From the NCBI RefSeq assembly GCF_021028955.1, contig NZ_JAIWPE010000017.1, forward strand, positions 1 to 64,000: a stretch of DNA of 64,000 nt, written 5' to 3'. This DNA comes from Salipaludibacillus sp. CUR1 (GTDB taxonomy: Bacteria > Bacillota > Bacilli > Bacillales > Salisediminibacteriaceae). Shown here piece after piece: positions 28,138 to 36,482 of this stretch (position 1 is the stretch's first letter; every line of letters starts with the position of its first letter). The translations under genes were made by a program, and so were the position numbers. The notes under the pieces are model-generated. The model had not been told where the DNA came from and made no database searches. It worked only from the letters and a program-made list of their open reading frames with translations.

Positions 28138-28170
28138 AAGGCCGGGAGAACTGATCTCCTGGCCTTTTTA
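28138..28170 (+). terminator. Terminator of the peptide-binding lipoprotein gene
   Basis: AAGGCCGGGAGA pairs with TCTCCTGGCCTT (one G-T wobble), followed by TTTTT. Confidence 0.75.
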
Positions 28171-28195
28171 ATATCCTTTACCTGTTGCTTTGCTT

Positions 28196-28843
28196 TCAAG
28201 AATAAGATTTCACTATTTCATCAATAACTTCTATACGGTATTTCTCACGTACTTCATGAATGTCAGTAATCCCATATTCTTCTTTTAAGATGGGTTCTAA
28301 GTCCTCGCCTATAGCCCTTCTTTCATAAATATGTCTCGAAAATTGGAGATAAAGTTCCTCGAGACTATATCCTGATTCATCTGCAAGATAACGTTGTATA
28401 TCAAGCTCTCCATCTTCTTCAGAAGAAAGTGCATCCTCTATTAAGGGCTTTAAATCTTCTTCAATCATATCCTCCACCCTTTCTTCCTCTAAAGTAACTC
28501 CGTATCTTTCAAAAGCTAACTCCTGCCACGTTTCTTCATACAGCATTCTTAATTGACTGCCTTCATATACCTGCTCTTTATCTGTTTCTCCCTCATAAGA
28601 AGAATAAATTAAGTAATATTGAACAAACCAATCTCTTTCTTCTTCTGGAAGACTAAGCTGGTCAGCTTGACTTAACGCTTCATCAATATCTGCTTTATTT
28701 GCCTCTGTCAGATCCCCTGACTGATGAATAACTGCATACAATTGATCTCTTATTTCCTTTTCCTCAGAAGCATTAAGTTCATTATCATTACAGGCACTTA
28801 ACAATAAAATAAGCATTAACACAAATAATCCGTTTTTAATCAA
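28196..28843 (-). CDS. Acidic helical lipoprotein of unknown function
   Basis: The 215-residue protein has a lipoprotein signal (LILLLSAC, Cys18) and a mature part that is helical and very acidic. Segments such as YGVTLEEERVEDMIEE and EYGITDIHEVREKYR resemble SurA-like chaperone helices, but I cannot assign the family. It faces the peptide-binding lipoprotein across the shared terminator region. SD GGGAGATG lies upstream of the ATG. Anchoring on the outer face of the membrane follows from the lipobox. Confidence 0.6.
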   Translation of the reverse strand: MIKNGLFVLMLILLLSACNDNELNASEEKEIRDQLYAVIHQSGDLTEANKADIDEALSQADQLSLPEEERDWFVQYYLIYSSYEGETDKEQVYEGSQLRMLYEETWQELAFERYGVTLEEERVEDMIEEDLKPLIEDALSSEEDGELDIQRYLADESGYSLEELYLQFSRHIYERRAIGEDLEPILKEEYGITDIHEVREKYRIEVIDEIVKSYS

Positions 28844-29165
28844 CCTTTCATCTCCCTTTTATACTTTTTATTAACTTCCTTCCGCTAACTAAATAAGCTT
28901 AATAATCTCTTGTGATTTTAACATTAATTCATTTGAAGATTGGGAGTAATAGGAAAAAAGTTCATTTTATTATTTTGCAAGCTGGAAGAAAGGAGCCTGT
29001 ATTTTTACCCTTCATCGGAAAAATAGAGAGAGTCGGTAACAATCGAGTGAGTATTCTCCCTATTTGAGGCCGGCCAGCCTCAGTTAGGTAACAATCGAGG
29101 GCTGTATAATCAAATCTCTCGGGTTATAATTAAGAAAAAATGACAGGACGGGGAGGCTTACCATT
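28844..29165. other. Intergenic stretch with a repeated 13-mer and a palindrome
   Basis: GGTAACAATCGAG occurs twice, near 29036 and 29089, on either side of the palindrome GAGGCCGGCCAGCCTC. No gene is seen. SD GGGGAGG precedes the TTG start at 29166. Confidence 0.4.
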
Positions 29166-30224
29166 TTGCAAAAGAGATTGAGAGATTACGGCATGACGAT
29201 TGGCAGCCTGGAAACAGGGCCACGCAATAAAATAACGGATGTGAAAGGGGTCACTGTCGGCCACTCGACGATTGACGATGGCGAAATAAAAACAGGGGTG
29301 ACCGCGATTTACCCTCATGGCGGCAATCTTTTTACCGAGAAAATGGTCGGCGCCACTTATGTATTGAACGGATTCGGCAAGGCGGTCGGCACGCTTCAGG
29401 TGGATGAACTTGGAACAATTGAGACACCGATCCTGTTAACGAATACGTTAAGCATCGGAGAAGTGACCAATAGCCTAATCACCTATATGCTCGAACATAA
29501 CGAAGAAATAGGGACAACGACAGGCACAGTCAATCCGCTTGTGGCTGAATGTAATGATATGTTCTTAAATAATATTAGAAGCCAGGCTGTCAAGAAACAT
29601 CATGTTTATGAGGCGCTTTCTGGTGCATCGGGTGAATTTGATGAAGGAGCGGTCGGTGCCGGAACAGGGATGAAGTGTTTCGGTCTAAAAGGCGGAATCG
29701 GTTCGAGTTCGAGAATCCTTTCGTACCCTCATGGCACGTATACAGTCGGCGTTTTAGTCCTTTCAAATTTCGGCCAGCTGGAGCATTTCCGGATGCCCGG
29801 GATTGGTCTTGCCGGTGAAAAAATAAAAGCAAACCTGGCTGAACATAGGGATGAAGAGGATAAAGGGTCGGTCATCATCGTGGTGGCCACTGATCTGCCT
29901 GTCGAGTCGCGGCAGCTTAAACGGATTATTAAACGGGCCGGTGCGGCGCTCGGCCGGACAGGCTCGTATATGGGAAACGGAAGCGGCGACATCTTTCTGG
30001 GCTTCTCAACGGCTAACCCGGTAAGCCATCACTCAAACGATACGCTGCAAAAATGTGAAACGATCCATGAGAATGATATTGACCAGGCATTTACAGCTGT
30101 CGCTGACGCAGCGGAAGAGGCGATTCTTAACTCGATGCTTACCGCAAAAACGACCACAGGCAGAGAAGGGAACACACTTGTTTCATTAGCGGAATTTATG
30201 GACGAGCTGACTGGTAATAATTAA
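29166..30224 (+). CDS. P1-family (DmpA/BapA-type) aminopeptidase
   Basis: Family P1 peptidases are self-cleaving N-terminal-nucleophile hydrolases that remove N-terminal D- or beta-amino acids. The 352-residue protein matches from the opening (ITDVKGVTVGHSTI) through GVTAIYPHGGN and NPLVAECND to the autoprocessing region DKGSVIIVVATDLPV, where the serine after Gly is the expected nucleophile. The cytosolic location is inferred from the absence of a signal peptide. The start is TTG 29166 after SD GGGGAGG. It is transcribed alone. The natural substrate is unknown. Confidence 0.85.
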   Translation: MQKRLRDYGMTIGSLETGPRNKITDVKGVTVGHSTIDDGEIKTGVTAIYPHGGNLFTEKMVGATYVLNGFGKAVGTLQVDELGTIETPILLTNTLSIGEVTNSLITYMLEHNEEIGTTTGTVNPLVAECNDMFLNNIRSQAVKKHHVYEALSGASGEFDEGAVGAGTGMKCFGLKGGIGSSSRILSYPHGTYTVGVLVLSNFGQLEHFRMPGIGLAGEKIKANLAEHRDEEDKGSVIIVVATDLPVESRQLKRIIKRAGAALGRTGSYMGNGSGDIFLGFSTANPVSHHSNDTLQKCETIHENDIDQAFTAVADAAEEAILNSMLTAKTTTGREGNTLVSLAEFMDELTGNN

Positions 30225-30436
30225 GGATATATTTTAAGGAATTTAAGAGGGGGGGAAACAATCGCGAGGCTAAGCTTGGGATGCGTCAGGCATTCCAGGC
30301 TTTTTTGACTGATGACGGCTCCTAAAAAAGTACCCAACTGCCTGATAACCTGCATGAAAATCTCCTGTAAAAAATAAACATTTGATATACTGGAATTATA
30401 AACCATGCGATTAAACGAATGCAGAGGAGCGTGAAG

Positions 30437-31291
30437 ATGTTTCGTTTATTCCAAGTCACCTCGCGGTTAGTAGACCGGGCTCAAAGCAGAAGGAGAGAAA
30501 TTTACTTTCTTTCGATGACTGTTTTTATTGTTTTGTCAGCTGTGATCGGCGGAAATGTTTTTATAAAGTACTACAATGATCCGATGTTTGCCAATCCGGA
30601 AACGATTATGCAGCACTTTGCTACGCCATTGTTCATTGCGTTAGTGACAATGACCGCAGTATTGTTTTTCGGCTTGTTTTTTACAACCGTTATCTCTATG
30701 GCTCCGTTCAAAAGGTTAAGGTTTTATGAAATGGAATTTGAATTTGAGAATAAATATGCGAAAGAAATCATGGTGGCCAATCAATTTACATTTATCTCGA
30801 CAATGCTAAATAATAATTCCAACACGATCCGGGAAATGATCAGTAATAACACGACGGAACTGCATGAAGTCGTTGAACAGCTTGCTTTAAAGTATAAGAG
30901 ATTTGTAAACGAGTATAATAGCGGTGTTTTTCTGGAAATAGAAGTGTGTAAAGAAGAAGAGGTCACGGCTCCCCAGGAGAAAAAGCTTTTAGATGAAGTC
31001 AAAAAATCTCCGTACATGAGTAATACATTTGTGAACCGGGTTTTAAACGGGACGAATTTAATGGTAGGAGTCGTGGAATTTTCGCCTGATGTGGATCGCG
31101 TGGTGCTGATTGCGAGAAGCAATTACGACTATCCTTTTGACAACTACGACAAAGAATCGATTGCGAGCCTCATTGAATACTCGATTATCCTGTATGAGAT
31201 GATTAATATGGTCACGCTATTGCCGGAGGAGTCGGATGAGGGAACAGATGACAGTGGAAATAGTGGCTCTGTTGATGATACAAAAAATTAA
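30437..31291 (+). CDS. Two-helix membrane protein with a cytoplasmic domain
   Basis: The 284-residue protein starts at ATG 30437 (SD GAGGAG, 7 nt). Two membrane helices lie near residues 22-43 and 66-92 (YFLSMTVFIVLSAVIGG; ALVTMTAVLFFGLFF), followed by a cytoplasmic region with a helical linker and a mixed alpha/beta domain ending in an acidic Ser/Gly/Asp tail. The layout resembles membrane-bound sensors with a GAF-like domain, but no signature is clear. The small gene at 31331 follows closely and may share its mRNA. Confidence 0.6.
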   Translation: MFRLFQVTSRLVDRAQSRRREIYFLSMTVFIVLSAVIGGNVFIKYYNDPMFANPETIMQHFATPLFIALVTMTAVLFFGLFFTTVISMAPFKRLRFYEMEFEFENKYAKEIMVANQFTFISTMLNNNSNTIREMISNNTTELHEVVEQLALKYKRFVNEYNSGVFLEIEVCKEEEVTAPQEKKLLDEVKKSPYMSNTFVNRVLNGTNLMVGVVEFSPDVDRVVLIARSNYDYPFDNYDKESIASLIEYSIILYEMINMVTLLPEESDEGTDDSGNSGSVDDTKN

Positions 31292-31330
31292 AGTCCTGTG
31301 ATAAAATATGAATTAAAGGAGGCGGTTTTG

Positions 31331-31489
31331 ATGGGGTTACCTATTGAGGAGAAGGATAAAAGACCTTATACGAGGGACCAGAAAGCCGTTTTGAACAAAT
31401 ACGCAAAGCTGCATAAACACAGTAGTGAGGCGACCTCGGCGACATTTTTTAATAAGCTGGATAAACGAATTAAACAAGCAAACCGCTAG
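31331..31489 (+). CDS. Small basic protein, 52 aa
   Basis: AAAGGAGG lies 8 nt before ATG 31331, so the start is firm even though the frame is open earlier. The 52-residue product (MGLPIEEKDKRPYTRDQKA and on) is basic and probably helical. It is followed directly by a terminator. No family is recognised. The neighbour 31497-31670 on the other strand is another small gene sharing the terminator region. Confidence 0.55.
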   Translation: MGLPIEEKDKRPYTRDQKAVLNKYAKLHKHSSEATSATFFNKLDKRIKQANR

Positions 31490-31514
31490 TACTTAGTTAC
31501 TTGCGGTTTTTTTT
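31481..31514 (+). terminator. Terminator of the small basic protein gene
   Basis: AACCGC and GCGGTT arms followed by eight T, overlapping the end of the small minus-strand gene. Confidence 0.65.
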
Positions 31515-31670
31515 GTGAGCCAGACTTAAGCTGTCTCTTGGATCGTTAAAAGGAATCATAAACGGCTCGCCTGTTTTAACTTTAAGTCCTCGCAGCGGAC
31601 GGCAGGCATGGGCAGGCTTTTTAGATGAGTATTTTCTCGCCAGATCCTTTAACAGTTTATTGTTTTTCAT
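31497..31670 (-). CDS. Small basic protein, 57 aa
   Basis: Translation from ATG 31670 (AGGTG about 9 nt upstream) gives MKNNKLLKDLARKYSSKKPA, continues through HACRPLRGLKVKTGEPFMIP and ends at TAA 31497. The product is basic with one cysteine. The good start signal and the fact that it converges exactly on the neighbouring gene's terminator argue for a real gene. I do not know the family. Confidence 0.5.
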   Translation of the reverse strand: MKNNKLLKDLARKYSSKKPAHACRPLRGLKVKTGEPFMIPFNDPRDSLSLAHKKNRK

Positions 31671-31770
31671 AGTGATGCACCTCGTATCATAGGTTTGGTT
31701 TTAAGTTGGCGTGTGTGTGGTCGTTCACGTAAAAAGGAACGGTTGATCATTGGATTCCAAGTTATGAAAA

Positions 31771-31872
31771 GGAGATAAGAGCCGCTCGTCTTGCGAAAGG
31801 GCAAGTAAGTGGACGATAAAAGAGAAATAAGAGCCGCTCGCCGTGCGTGAGAGCAGATGAGCGGACGATAAA
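31771..31872. repeat. Two tandem ~51-bp imperfect hairpin units
   Basis: Two units share ATAAGAGCCGCTCG, a TTGCG or GTGCG turn, and GCGGACGATAAA or GTGGACGATAAA. Each unit can fold on itself (CCGCTC with GAGCGG or its variant). They lie in the 390-bp gap 31671-32061, which otherwise holds no gene. Confidence 0.55.
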
Positions 31873-32061
31873 CCCGCCCAGGCTTTCACGCCGAAAGTCA
31901 TTATTAATTTTTCTTAAAAAAAGCTAGTCGTAATACATCATATCCAGCTTTAACAGCAACTGTGCATCAAATTTTCTTTTCCCGGCTGTTATCCTGTTTG
32001 TTATTCTGCTTGGACATACGTATTTCTAACCACGGTATTTTTAATGAAAGGGTGACTGGAA

Positions 32062-32451
32062 GTGGAATGTCACATGTTTCAAATCAACGAAGGTGATACA
32101 TTATACGCCATCACAGGGAGGATGCCTGAATCGGCAAGGAATATTACCATTGGAAAACTGGGAACTTTTTCTTTTCAAAAAGGCTTATATGTCTATGTAG
32201 GAAGCGCTAGACGGCGGATCGCTTCACGGATTAACAGACATGTACAAATTGAAAAGAAACTCCGCTGGCATTTTGATTACTTACGGCCTTACCTTCAAAT
32301 TACAGATATTCAAACCTACCCGGGAGAAGAAGGGGAGTGCGGGCTTTTTCACAGACTGATGGAAGAGAAGAACGGCCGCATTCCAGTGAAAGGATTCGGG
32401 TCATCTGACTGCAAGTGTGCGTCACACTTGTTTTATACACCGGGTTATTAA
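32062..32451 (+). CDS. GIY-YIG family protein (DUF123)
   Basis: The 129-residue protein has the GLYVYVGSA core of the DUF123 branch of GIY-YIG proteins, then ASRINRHVQIEKKLRWHFDYL, and a Cys-rich end (SSDCKCASHLF). DUF123 proteins look like small GIY-YIG nucleases, but their substrate is unknown. The first codon is GTG 32062 behind GAAAGGGTGAC; ATG 32074 is an alternative. The terminator at 32520 closes the unit. It is not next to other repair genes. Confidence 0.75.
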   Translation: MECHMFQINEGDTLYAITGRMPESARNITIGKLGTFSFQKGLYVYVGSARRRIASRINRHVQIEKKLRWHFDYLRPYLQITDIQTYPGEEGECGLFHRLMEEKNGRIPVKGFGSSDCKCASHLFYTPGY

Positions 32452-32519
32452 AGGCAATCGCTCTCCCCTGAAGGCTGCCCGCAGGAAAAAGGGGGATGAA
32501 TGCCCGGTTATTCAGTAGT

Positions 32520-32554
32520 CCCTTAACTTTAAATACAAAGTTAAGGGCTTTTTT
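32520..32554 (+). terminator. Terminator after the GIY-YIG gene
   Basis: CCCTTAACTTT and AAAGTTAAGGG form a perfect 11-bp stem, followed by CTTTTTT. The rest of 32452-32832 shows no gene. Confidence 0.75.
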
Positions 32555-32832
32555 ATGTTGGAGGAGCCGCGGATTTCTTCGGTGTGAGTTATGTCACACT
32601 TTGGACACGAAGATGCAACTAATTATTCACAGTTGGCACGTTCGTAATAGGAAAAACCATTATATAATGAAATCAAGAAAGAAAGTTAGTAATCGCTAAC
32701 TCAGACTGGGACGCGGGCGAACGGAACGTCACACCTCAAATCCCAAAGGACTAAGCGGACTTATTTATTTTTTAAAACCGGTGATTGCCGACTTGACTTC
32801 TTAAAAAAACGGTTCCTGAGGAGGAATAAAAA

Positions 32833-33339
32833 ATGTTTATGGATTTCTTAAGAAATAACAAAATCGCAGCGGGAGTTTTGACGGTGTTACGGGTGTACCT
32901 TGGGTGGCAATGGCTCACAGCAGGATGGGGCAAAGTCACGGGGGAACCGTTTGATGCAAGCGGCTATTTGACCGGTGTCGTAAATAACGAAGCAGTCATC
33001 GAGCAGTATCCGACATATCACGCATTTATTGAGAACTTTGCATTGCCGAATGCCGGCGTGTTCAGCTTTATGGTCGCCTGGGGCGAAGTGCTGGTCGGTC
33101 TCGGTTTAATCCTTGGAATTCTTACCACGGCAGCAGCGTTCTTCGGTATCGTAATGAACTTTGCCTTTATGTTCGCAGGCACAATCTCTTCTAACCCTTG
33201 GTTAATCCTTTTGACCATTTTCATCCTTGCAGCTGGCTACAATGCAGGTAAATACGGCGGCGACCGTTATGTGATCCCTTATATCCGCACTGTCGTCTTC
33301 AAAAAGAAATTTGAGAAACCAGCTGAACAGGCAGCATAA
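32833..33339 (+). CDS. DoxX/DoxD-like membrane protein
   Basis: The 168-residue protein has four membrane helices and the DoxX-type opening TVLRVYLGWQWLTAGWGKV with GEVLVGLGLILG in helix 3. DoxX proteins are small inner-membrane proteins linked to thiol or quinone redox chemistry in various bacteria; no partner gene is nearby to define a role here. SD GAGGAGG lies 8 nt before ATG 32833. Part of the gene's 3' end and terminator recurs at 35170-35260. Confidence 0.8.
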   Translation: MFMDFLRNNKIAAGVLTVLRVYLGWQWLTAGWGKVTGEPFDASGYLTGVVNNEAVIEQYPTYHAFIENFALPNAGVFSFMVAWGEVLVGLGLILGILTTAAAFFGIVMNFAFMFAGTISSNPWLILLTIFILAAGYNAGKYGGDRYVIPYIRTVVFKKKFEKPAEQAA

Positions 33340-33354
33340 ATAAATAAGATTTTC

Positions 33355-33389
33355 AGGCGTTCCTCTAAGAAGGGGGGGACGCCTTTTTA
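33355..33389 (+). terminator. Terminator of the doxX-like gene
   Basis: AGGCGTTCC and GGACGCCT arms followed by TTTTT. The same hairpin recurs at about 35200-35233. Confidence 0.75.
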
Positions 33390-33433
33390 GTGTGATTTAG
33401 GTTTTTAACTGCGGAGGATTTTGTCGAAATTTG

Positions 33434-33570
33434 TTATACGGTAGAGTCTCCTGTTTATACGGTAGAGTGCCGCATTTATAACGTAGAGTCTGCCTTTTAT
33501 ACGGTAGAGTTCTGCGTTTATAACGTAGAGTTTCCCTTTTATACGGTAGAGTGCCACTTTTATATCGTCA
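33434..33570 (+). repeat. 21-bp repeat array 2 (six full units plus one degenerate)
   Basis: TTATACGGTAGAGT or TTATAACGTAGAGT recurs at 33434, 33455, 33476, 33497, 33518, 33539, with a degraded unit at 33560; each unit has 7 variable bases. The array follows GGATTTTGTCGAAATTTG. The order of ACGG and AACG units is the same as in array 3. No gene lies between 33340 and 33784. Confidence 0.9.
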
Positions 33571-33784
33571 AAGACCATATGAATAGAGATCAAATACCAT
33601 ATTAATACAGCTGAATTCCACGTTATTACGTCAAAAATACCTCCATATCCGTTGTCAAGAACCCCCTAATGATTTTTTCCTCAATGAATGCTCATATTCA
33701 CAAAAAATACAAAAGTGCACGCAGCGGGTAATATCCCTTGTTATAAAATTAAAGTATAAAGGAAGTTAAAAATGGAGGTGTGAG

Positions 33785-35056
33785 ATGAAAAATAACAACC
33801 CGGCACCTATTGCGCCAAGCGAAAGAATTGCAGCGATTGATATCATTCGCGGATTTGCATTAATTGGTATTCTTTTAGTGAATCTGAAGTACTTTGCTCA
33901 CCCGGCTATGTACCAGTTCGTTATTGGTGAAAACATTTGGGAAGGGTTTAACGGATTTATTGATTCTGCCATCTTTATTTTAGCTGAGGGTAAATTTTAT
34001 ACCATGTTCTCTTTTTTATTTGGTTTAGGATTTATTGTTTTTATGGATAAGGCGATGAAAAGATCATCACGACCAAAAATTTTTTTTGCCAGACGGCTTT
34101 TCATTCTATTTATTTTCGGGGTTATTCATGCGTTTCTCATCTGGTCCGGAGATATATTAATAGCCTATGCCATAGCAGGTTTCATTTTACTTCTGTTCTA
34201 TAAAAGAAAAGAAAAAACACTTCTTGTCTGGTCAGGTATCATCTTATCTATTTCCATTATTCCTGTATTGTTCATGGTCGCAGCTTTCCCGTTAATGGAA
34301 CAAATCCCTGGTGAAGAATATTCTTATGCTAATGAAATGACTATGTTTATAAATGAAATTGAAACCCAAATAGAATCGTCCTATTATGCATACAGTGAAG
34401 GCTCATTATTGGAAGTAATGGAGCAAAGGCTAACCGATACGACGTTTGCTTTATCTTATTCTTTCTTCGCCTATCTGTCGATCATTCCCATGTTTTTGCT
34501 AGGAGCGTATGCGGGTAAGCGAAAGATTCTTCATGACGTAAAAAACCATTTGCCGCTAATTAAAAAAGTTTGGCTTATCAGCTTTATAATCGGGGCGAGT
34601 ATGACAGCGGTGTATTATATTAACCTGCAGCAGGTCAATTTTGTCTCTCCTTCAATGCATGATATTTATACTCAAGTGGGAAGTACCATCGGAAATCCGA
34701 GTCTCATGTTATTTTACGTAACGTCTCTCGTTCTTCTGCTGCAAAAGAGTATGTGGCAAAGGATCTTGAAGCCATTAACTGCCTTAGGAAGAATGGCGCT
34801 CACGAATTACCTGATGCAAAGTATTATCTGTACGTTTGTCTTTTACAGTTACGGATTAGGATTATACGGGAGCGTCACGCCTCCATTTTACTTATTGTTT
34901 GTTGTTGTCATTATTGGAGGGCAAATCGTTTTAAGCAACTGGTGGTTAAAACGGTATTATTTCGGGCCGGCAGAATGGCTCTGGCGTTCCTTAACTTACG
35001 GGAAAAAAGCAAAAATGAAAATACAGGAGGAACCAGAGTATAAAGAAGTAAGTTAA
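33785..35056 (+). CDS. DUF418 family membrane protein
   Basis: This 423-residue membrane protein opens with RIAAIDIIRGFALIGILLVN, the family hallmark, has about ten hydrophobic helices, and ends with the DUF418 block (LGRMALTNYLMQSI to FGPAEWLWRSLTYG). DUF418 proteins (YeiB, YxaH) are thought to be transporters or acyltransferase-like, and their substrate is unknown. SD GGAGGTG lies before ATG 33785. It is flanked by two 21-bp arrays, and its terminator is at 35099. Confidence 0.85.
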   Translation: MKNNNPAPIAPSERIAAIDIIRGFALIGILLVNLKYFAHPAMYQFVIGENIWEGFNGFIDSAIFILAEGKFYTMFSFLFGLGFIVFMDKAMKRSSRPKIFFARRLFILFIFGVIHAFLIWSGDILIAYAIAGFILLLFYKRKEKTLLVWSGIILSISIIPVLFMVAAFPLMEQIPGEEYSYANEMTMFINEIETQIESSYYAYSEGSLLEVMEQRLTDTTFALSYSFFAYLSIIPMFLLGAYAGKRKILHDVKNHLPLIKKVWLISFIIGASMTAVYYINLQQVNFVSPSMHDIYTQVGSTIGNPSLMLFYVTSLVLLLQKSMWQRILKPLTALGRMALTNYLMQSIICTFVFYSYGLGLYGSVTPPFYLLFVVVIIGGQIVLSNWWLKRYYFGPAEWLWRSLTYGKKAKMKIQEEPEYKEVS

Positions 35057-35098
35057 GCCAGGCGGTATCACCACCCCTGGCAAGCAAAAATAAATGAA

Positions 35099-35130
35099 GT
35101 CGATCTGATGGTCAGGTCGGCTTTTTTTTT
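35099..35130 (+). terminator. Terminator of the DUF418 gene
   Basis: GTCGATCTGA and TCAGGTCGGC arms (with wobble pairs) are followed by nine T. Confidence 0.7.
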
Positions 35131-35169
35131 ACTGCAAATTAAATTTAGTGACGAACGTATTGCTCAAAT

Positions 35170-35260
35170 ATTGGCGGCGACCGTTATGTGATCCCTTATC
35201 AGGCGTTCCCCTTAGAAGGGGGGACGCCTTTTTAGTGTGATTTAGGTTTGGGGATTTTGT
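35170..35260 (+). repeat. Duplicated tail of the doxX-like gene with internal deletion
   Basis: This copy has the doxX codons GGCGGCGACCGTTATGTGAT and beyond, then jumps to the terminator CAGGCGTTCC, the GTGTGATTTAGGTT stretch and the GATTTTGTCGAAATTTG flank of array 3. The first copy is at about 33256-33434. About 65 bp of the gene end are missing here. Confidence 0.75.
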
Positions 35261-35269
35261 CGAAATTTG

Positions 35270-35406
35270 TTATACGGTAGAGTCTGCTGTTTATACGGTA
35301 GAGTTCTGCATTTATAACGTAGAGTCAGCTCTTTATACGGTAGAGTGCTGCATTTATAACGTAGAGTCGACTCTTTATACGGTAGAGTCCCACTTTTATA
35401 TCATCG
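35270..35406 (+). repeat. 21-bp repeat array 3 (six full units plus one degenerate)
   Basis: Units start at 35270, 35291, 35312, 35333, 35354 and 35375, with a degraded unit at 35396, always 21 bp apart. The pattern of ACGG and AACG units equals array 2, while the 7-bp variable parts differ in places. The 625-bp gap 35057-35681 otherwise holds no gene. Confidence 0.9.
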
Positions 35407-35681
35407 AATACTATTTTTTATAAAATGAAGTTCCGCGTCGATAAGGCAGAATACGAGCCAAAACTCACCTCCAGCACCCTCAGTGACAAGAAGCCCTTCC
35501 ATAAGGCATAATAATAGCAGTGAACACGATACAAAAGAGGAAATTCACGCCGCAGTCCTGCCGAAGAACGAGCCGCACAAGATCCCGCACGATATATCCC
35601 CCCTTTGGAGGCTTCTTCACGGCTCGCCCGCAGGATGACAGCTTCACTTCCTCTAAACCTGCATAAAAAGGAGGATCTTTA

Positions 35682-36404
35682 ATGAGCGACAAAACAACAT
35701 GGGGAATTGCCGGAATTGGCAAACTGGGGACGGCGATCCTTACTCAATGGGAACAGCTTCAGCTGGAAACAGGCATTTATCATCCAGACTCTGAGAAAGC
35801 CGGCACCGTCGTTAACCAGTTTCCTTCTGCCAGGCAGCTCGCACAAGAAGATTTGGCTGGCCTTGATTACCTCATTCTAGCTCTTCCGGCTGACCAAATC
35901 ATTCCCTTTATCACCGATCTGAAGTCGTCCGGTGTGTCACTCGAAAAGCCGGTGCTCATAAACATGGCGACAAAAATGCCGACAGAAGAACTGAAAAAAG
36001 AATTTCCCGATCTTAAATGGGCCGGTATGAAGTTTGTTGGCCACTCCGAAAGTTTGAAAATCTACGGCGATGGCCTTTTTATCACGGAAGCGGAAAATGA
36101 TAAAGATGAAAGTCTCCTGAACAGGTACACAGCCTTAGGAAGAGTGGAAACAACTGACGAATCCCTAGCTGAAAAAGTAAATAAACTGGCCACTTATCAC
36201 GCTGTAAAGGCAGCGAGGGAACTGGAAAAGCAAATGAGTGATGAGGGCTATTCCGATGTCTACAGAGAACAGGCTCTCCGTTCGCTTATGCCGGAAGTAA
36301 TCAGGGCCTATTCGAAAGGAAAGCTTGGCCACTTTGGCAAAAAGATCGTCGAAGAGCTGGACGGGGAGAACAGCCAGGGCAGCTCCGGATCAAACTCTGA
36401 TTAA
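35682..36404 (+). CDS. NAD(P)-binding protein of the ProC-like type
   Basis: The 240-residue protein starts with a Rossmann motif GIAGIGKLGTAIL and continues like pyrroline-5-carboxylate reductase or F420-type oxidoreductases (YLILALPADQIIPFI), then a helical C-terminal half. Full ProC proteins have conserved C-terminal residues that I cannot confirm here, so the reaction is uncertain. SD AAAGGAGG precedes ATG 35682. It is in the same direction as the GNAT gene 79 bp downstream. Note the hydrophilic Ser/Gly tail. Confidence 0.6.
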   Translation: MSDKTTWGIAGIGKLGTAILTQWEQLQLETGIYHPDSEKAGTVVNQFPSARQLAQEDLAGLDYLILALPADQIIPFITDLKSSGVSLEKPVLINMATKMPTEELKKEFPDLKWAGMKFVGHSESLKIYGDGLFITEAENDKDESLLNRYTALGRVETTDESLAEKVNKLATYHAVKAARELEKQMSDEGYSDVYREQALRSLMPEVIRAYSKGKLGHFGKKIVEELDGENSQGSSGSNSD

Positions 36405-36482
36405 AGCTTCAGCATCCAAAATTTCCGGAAATCCCGCGCGGCACCACAGCCAAAAGCCAAGCTGAAAAAGGAGACCTGACCA

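Noticed and set aside
33405-33593. Open frame with heptapeptide repeats over array 2 as a protein gene
   Set aside because: It is open only because the 21-bp period keeps one frame free of stops; there is no SD, and the variable 7-bp parts show no codon bias.
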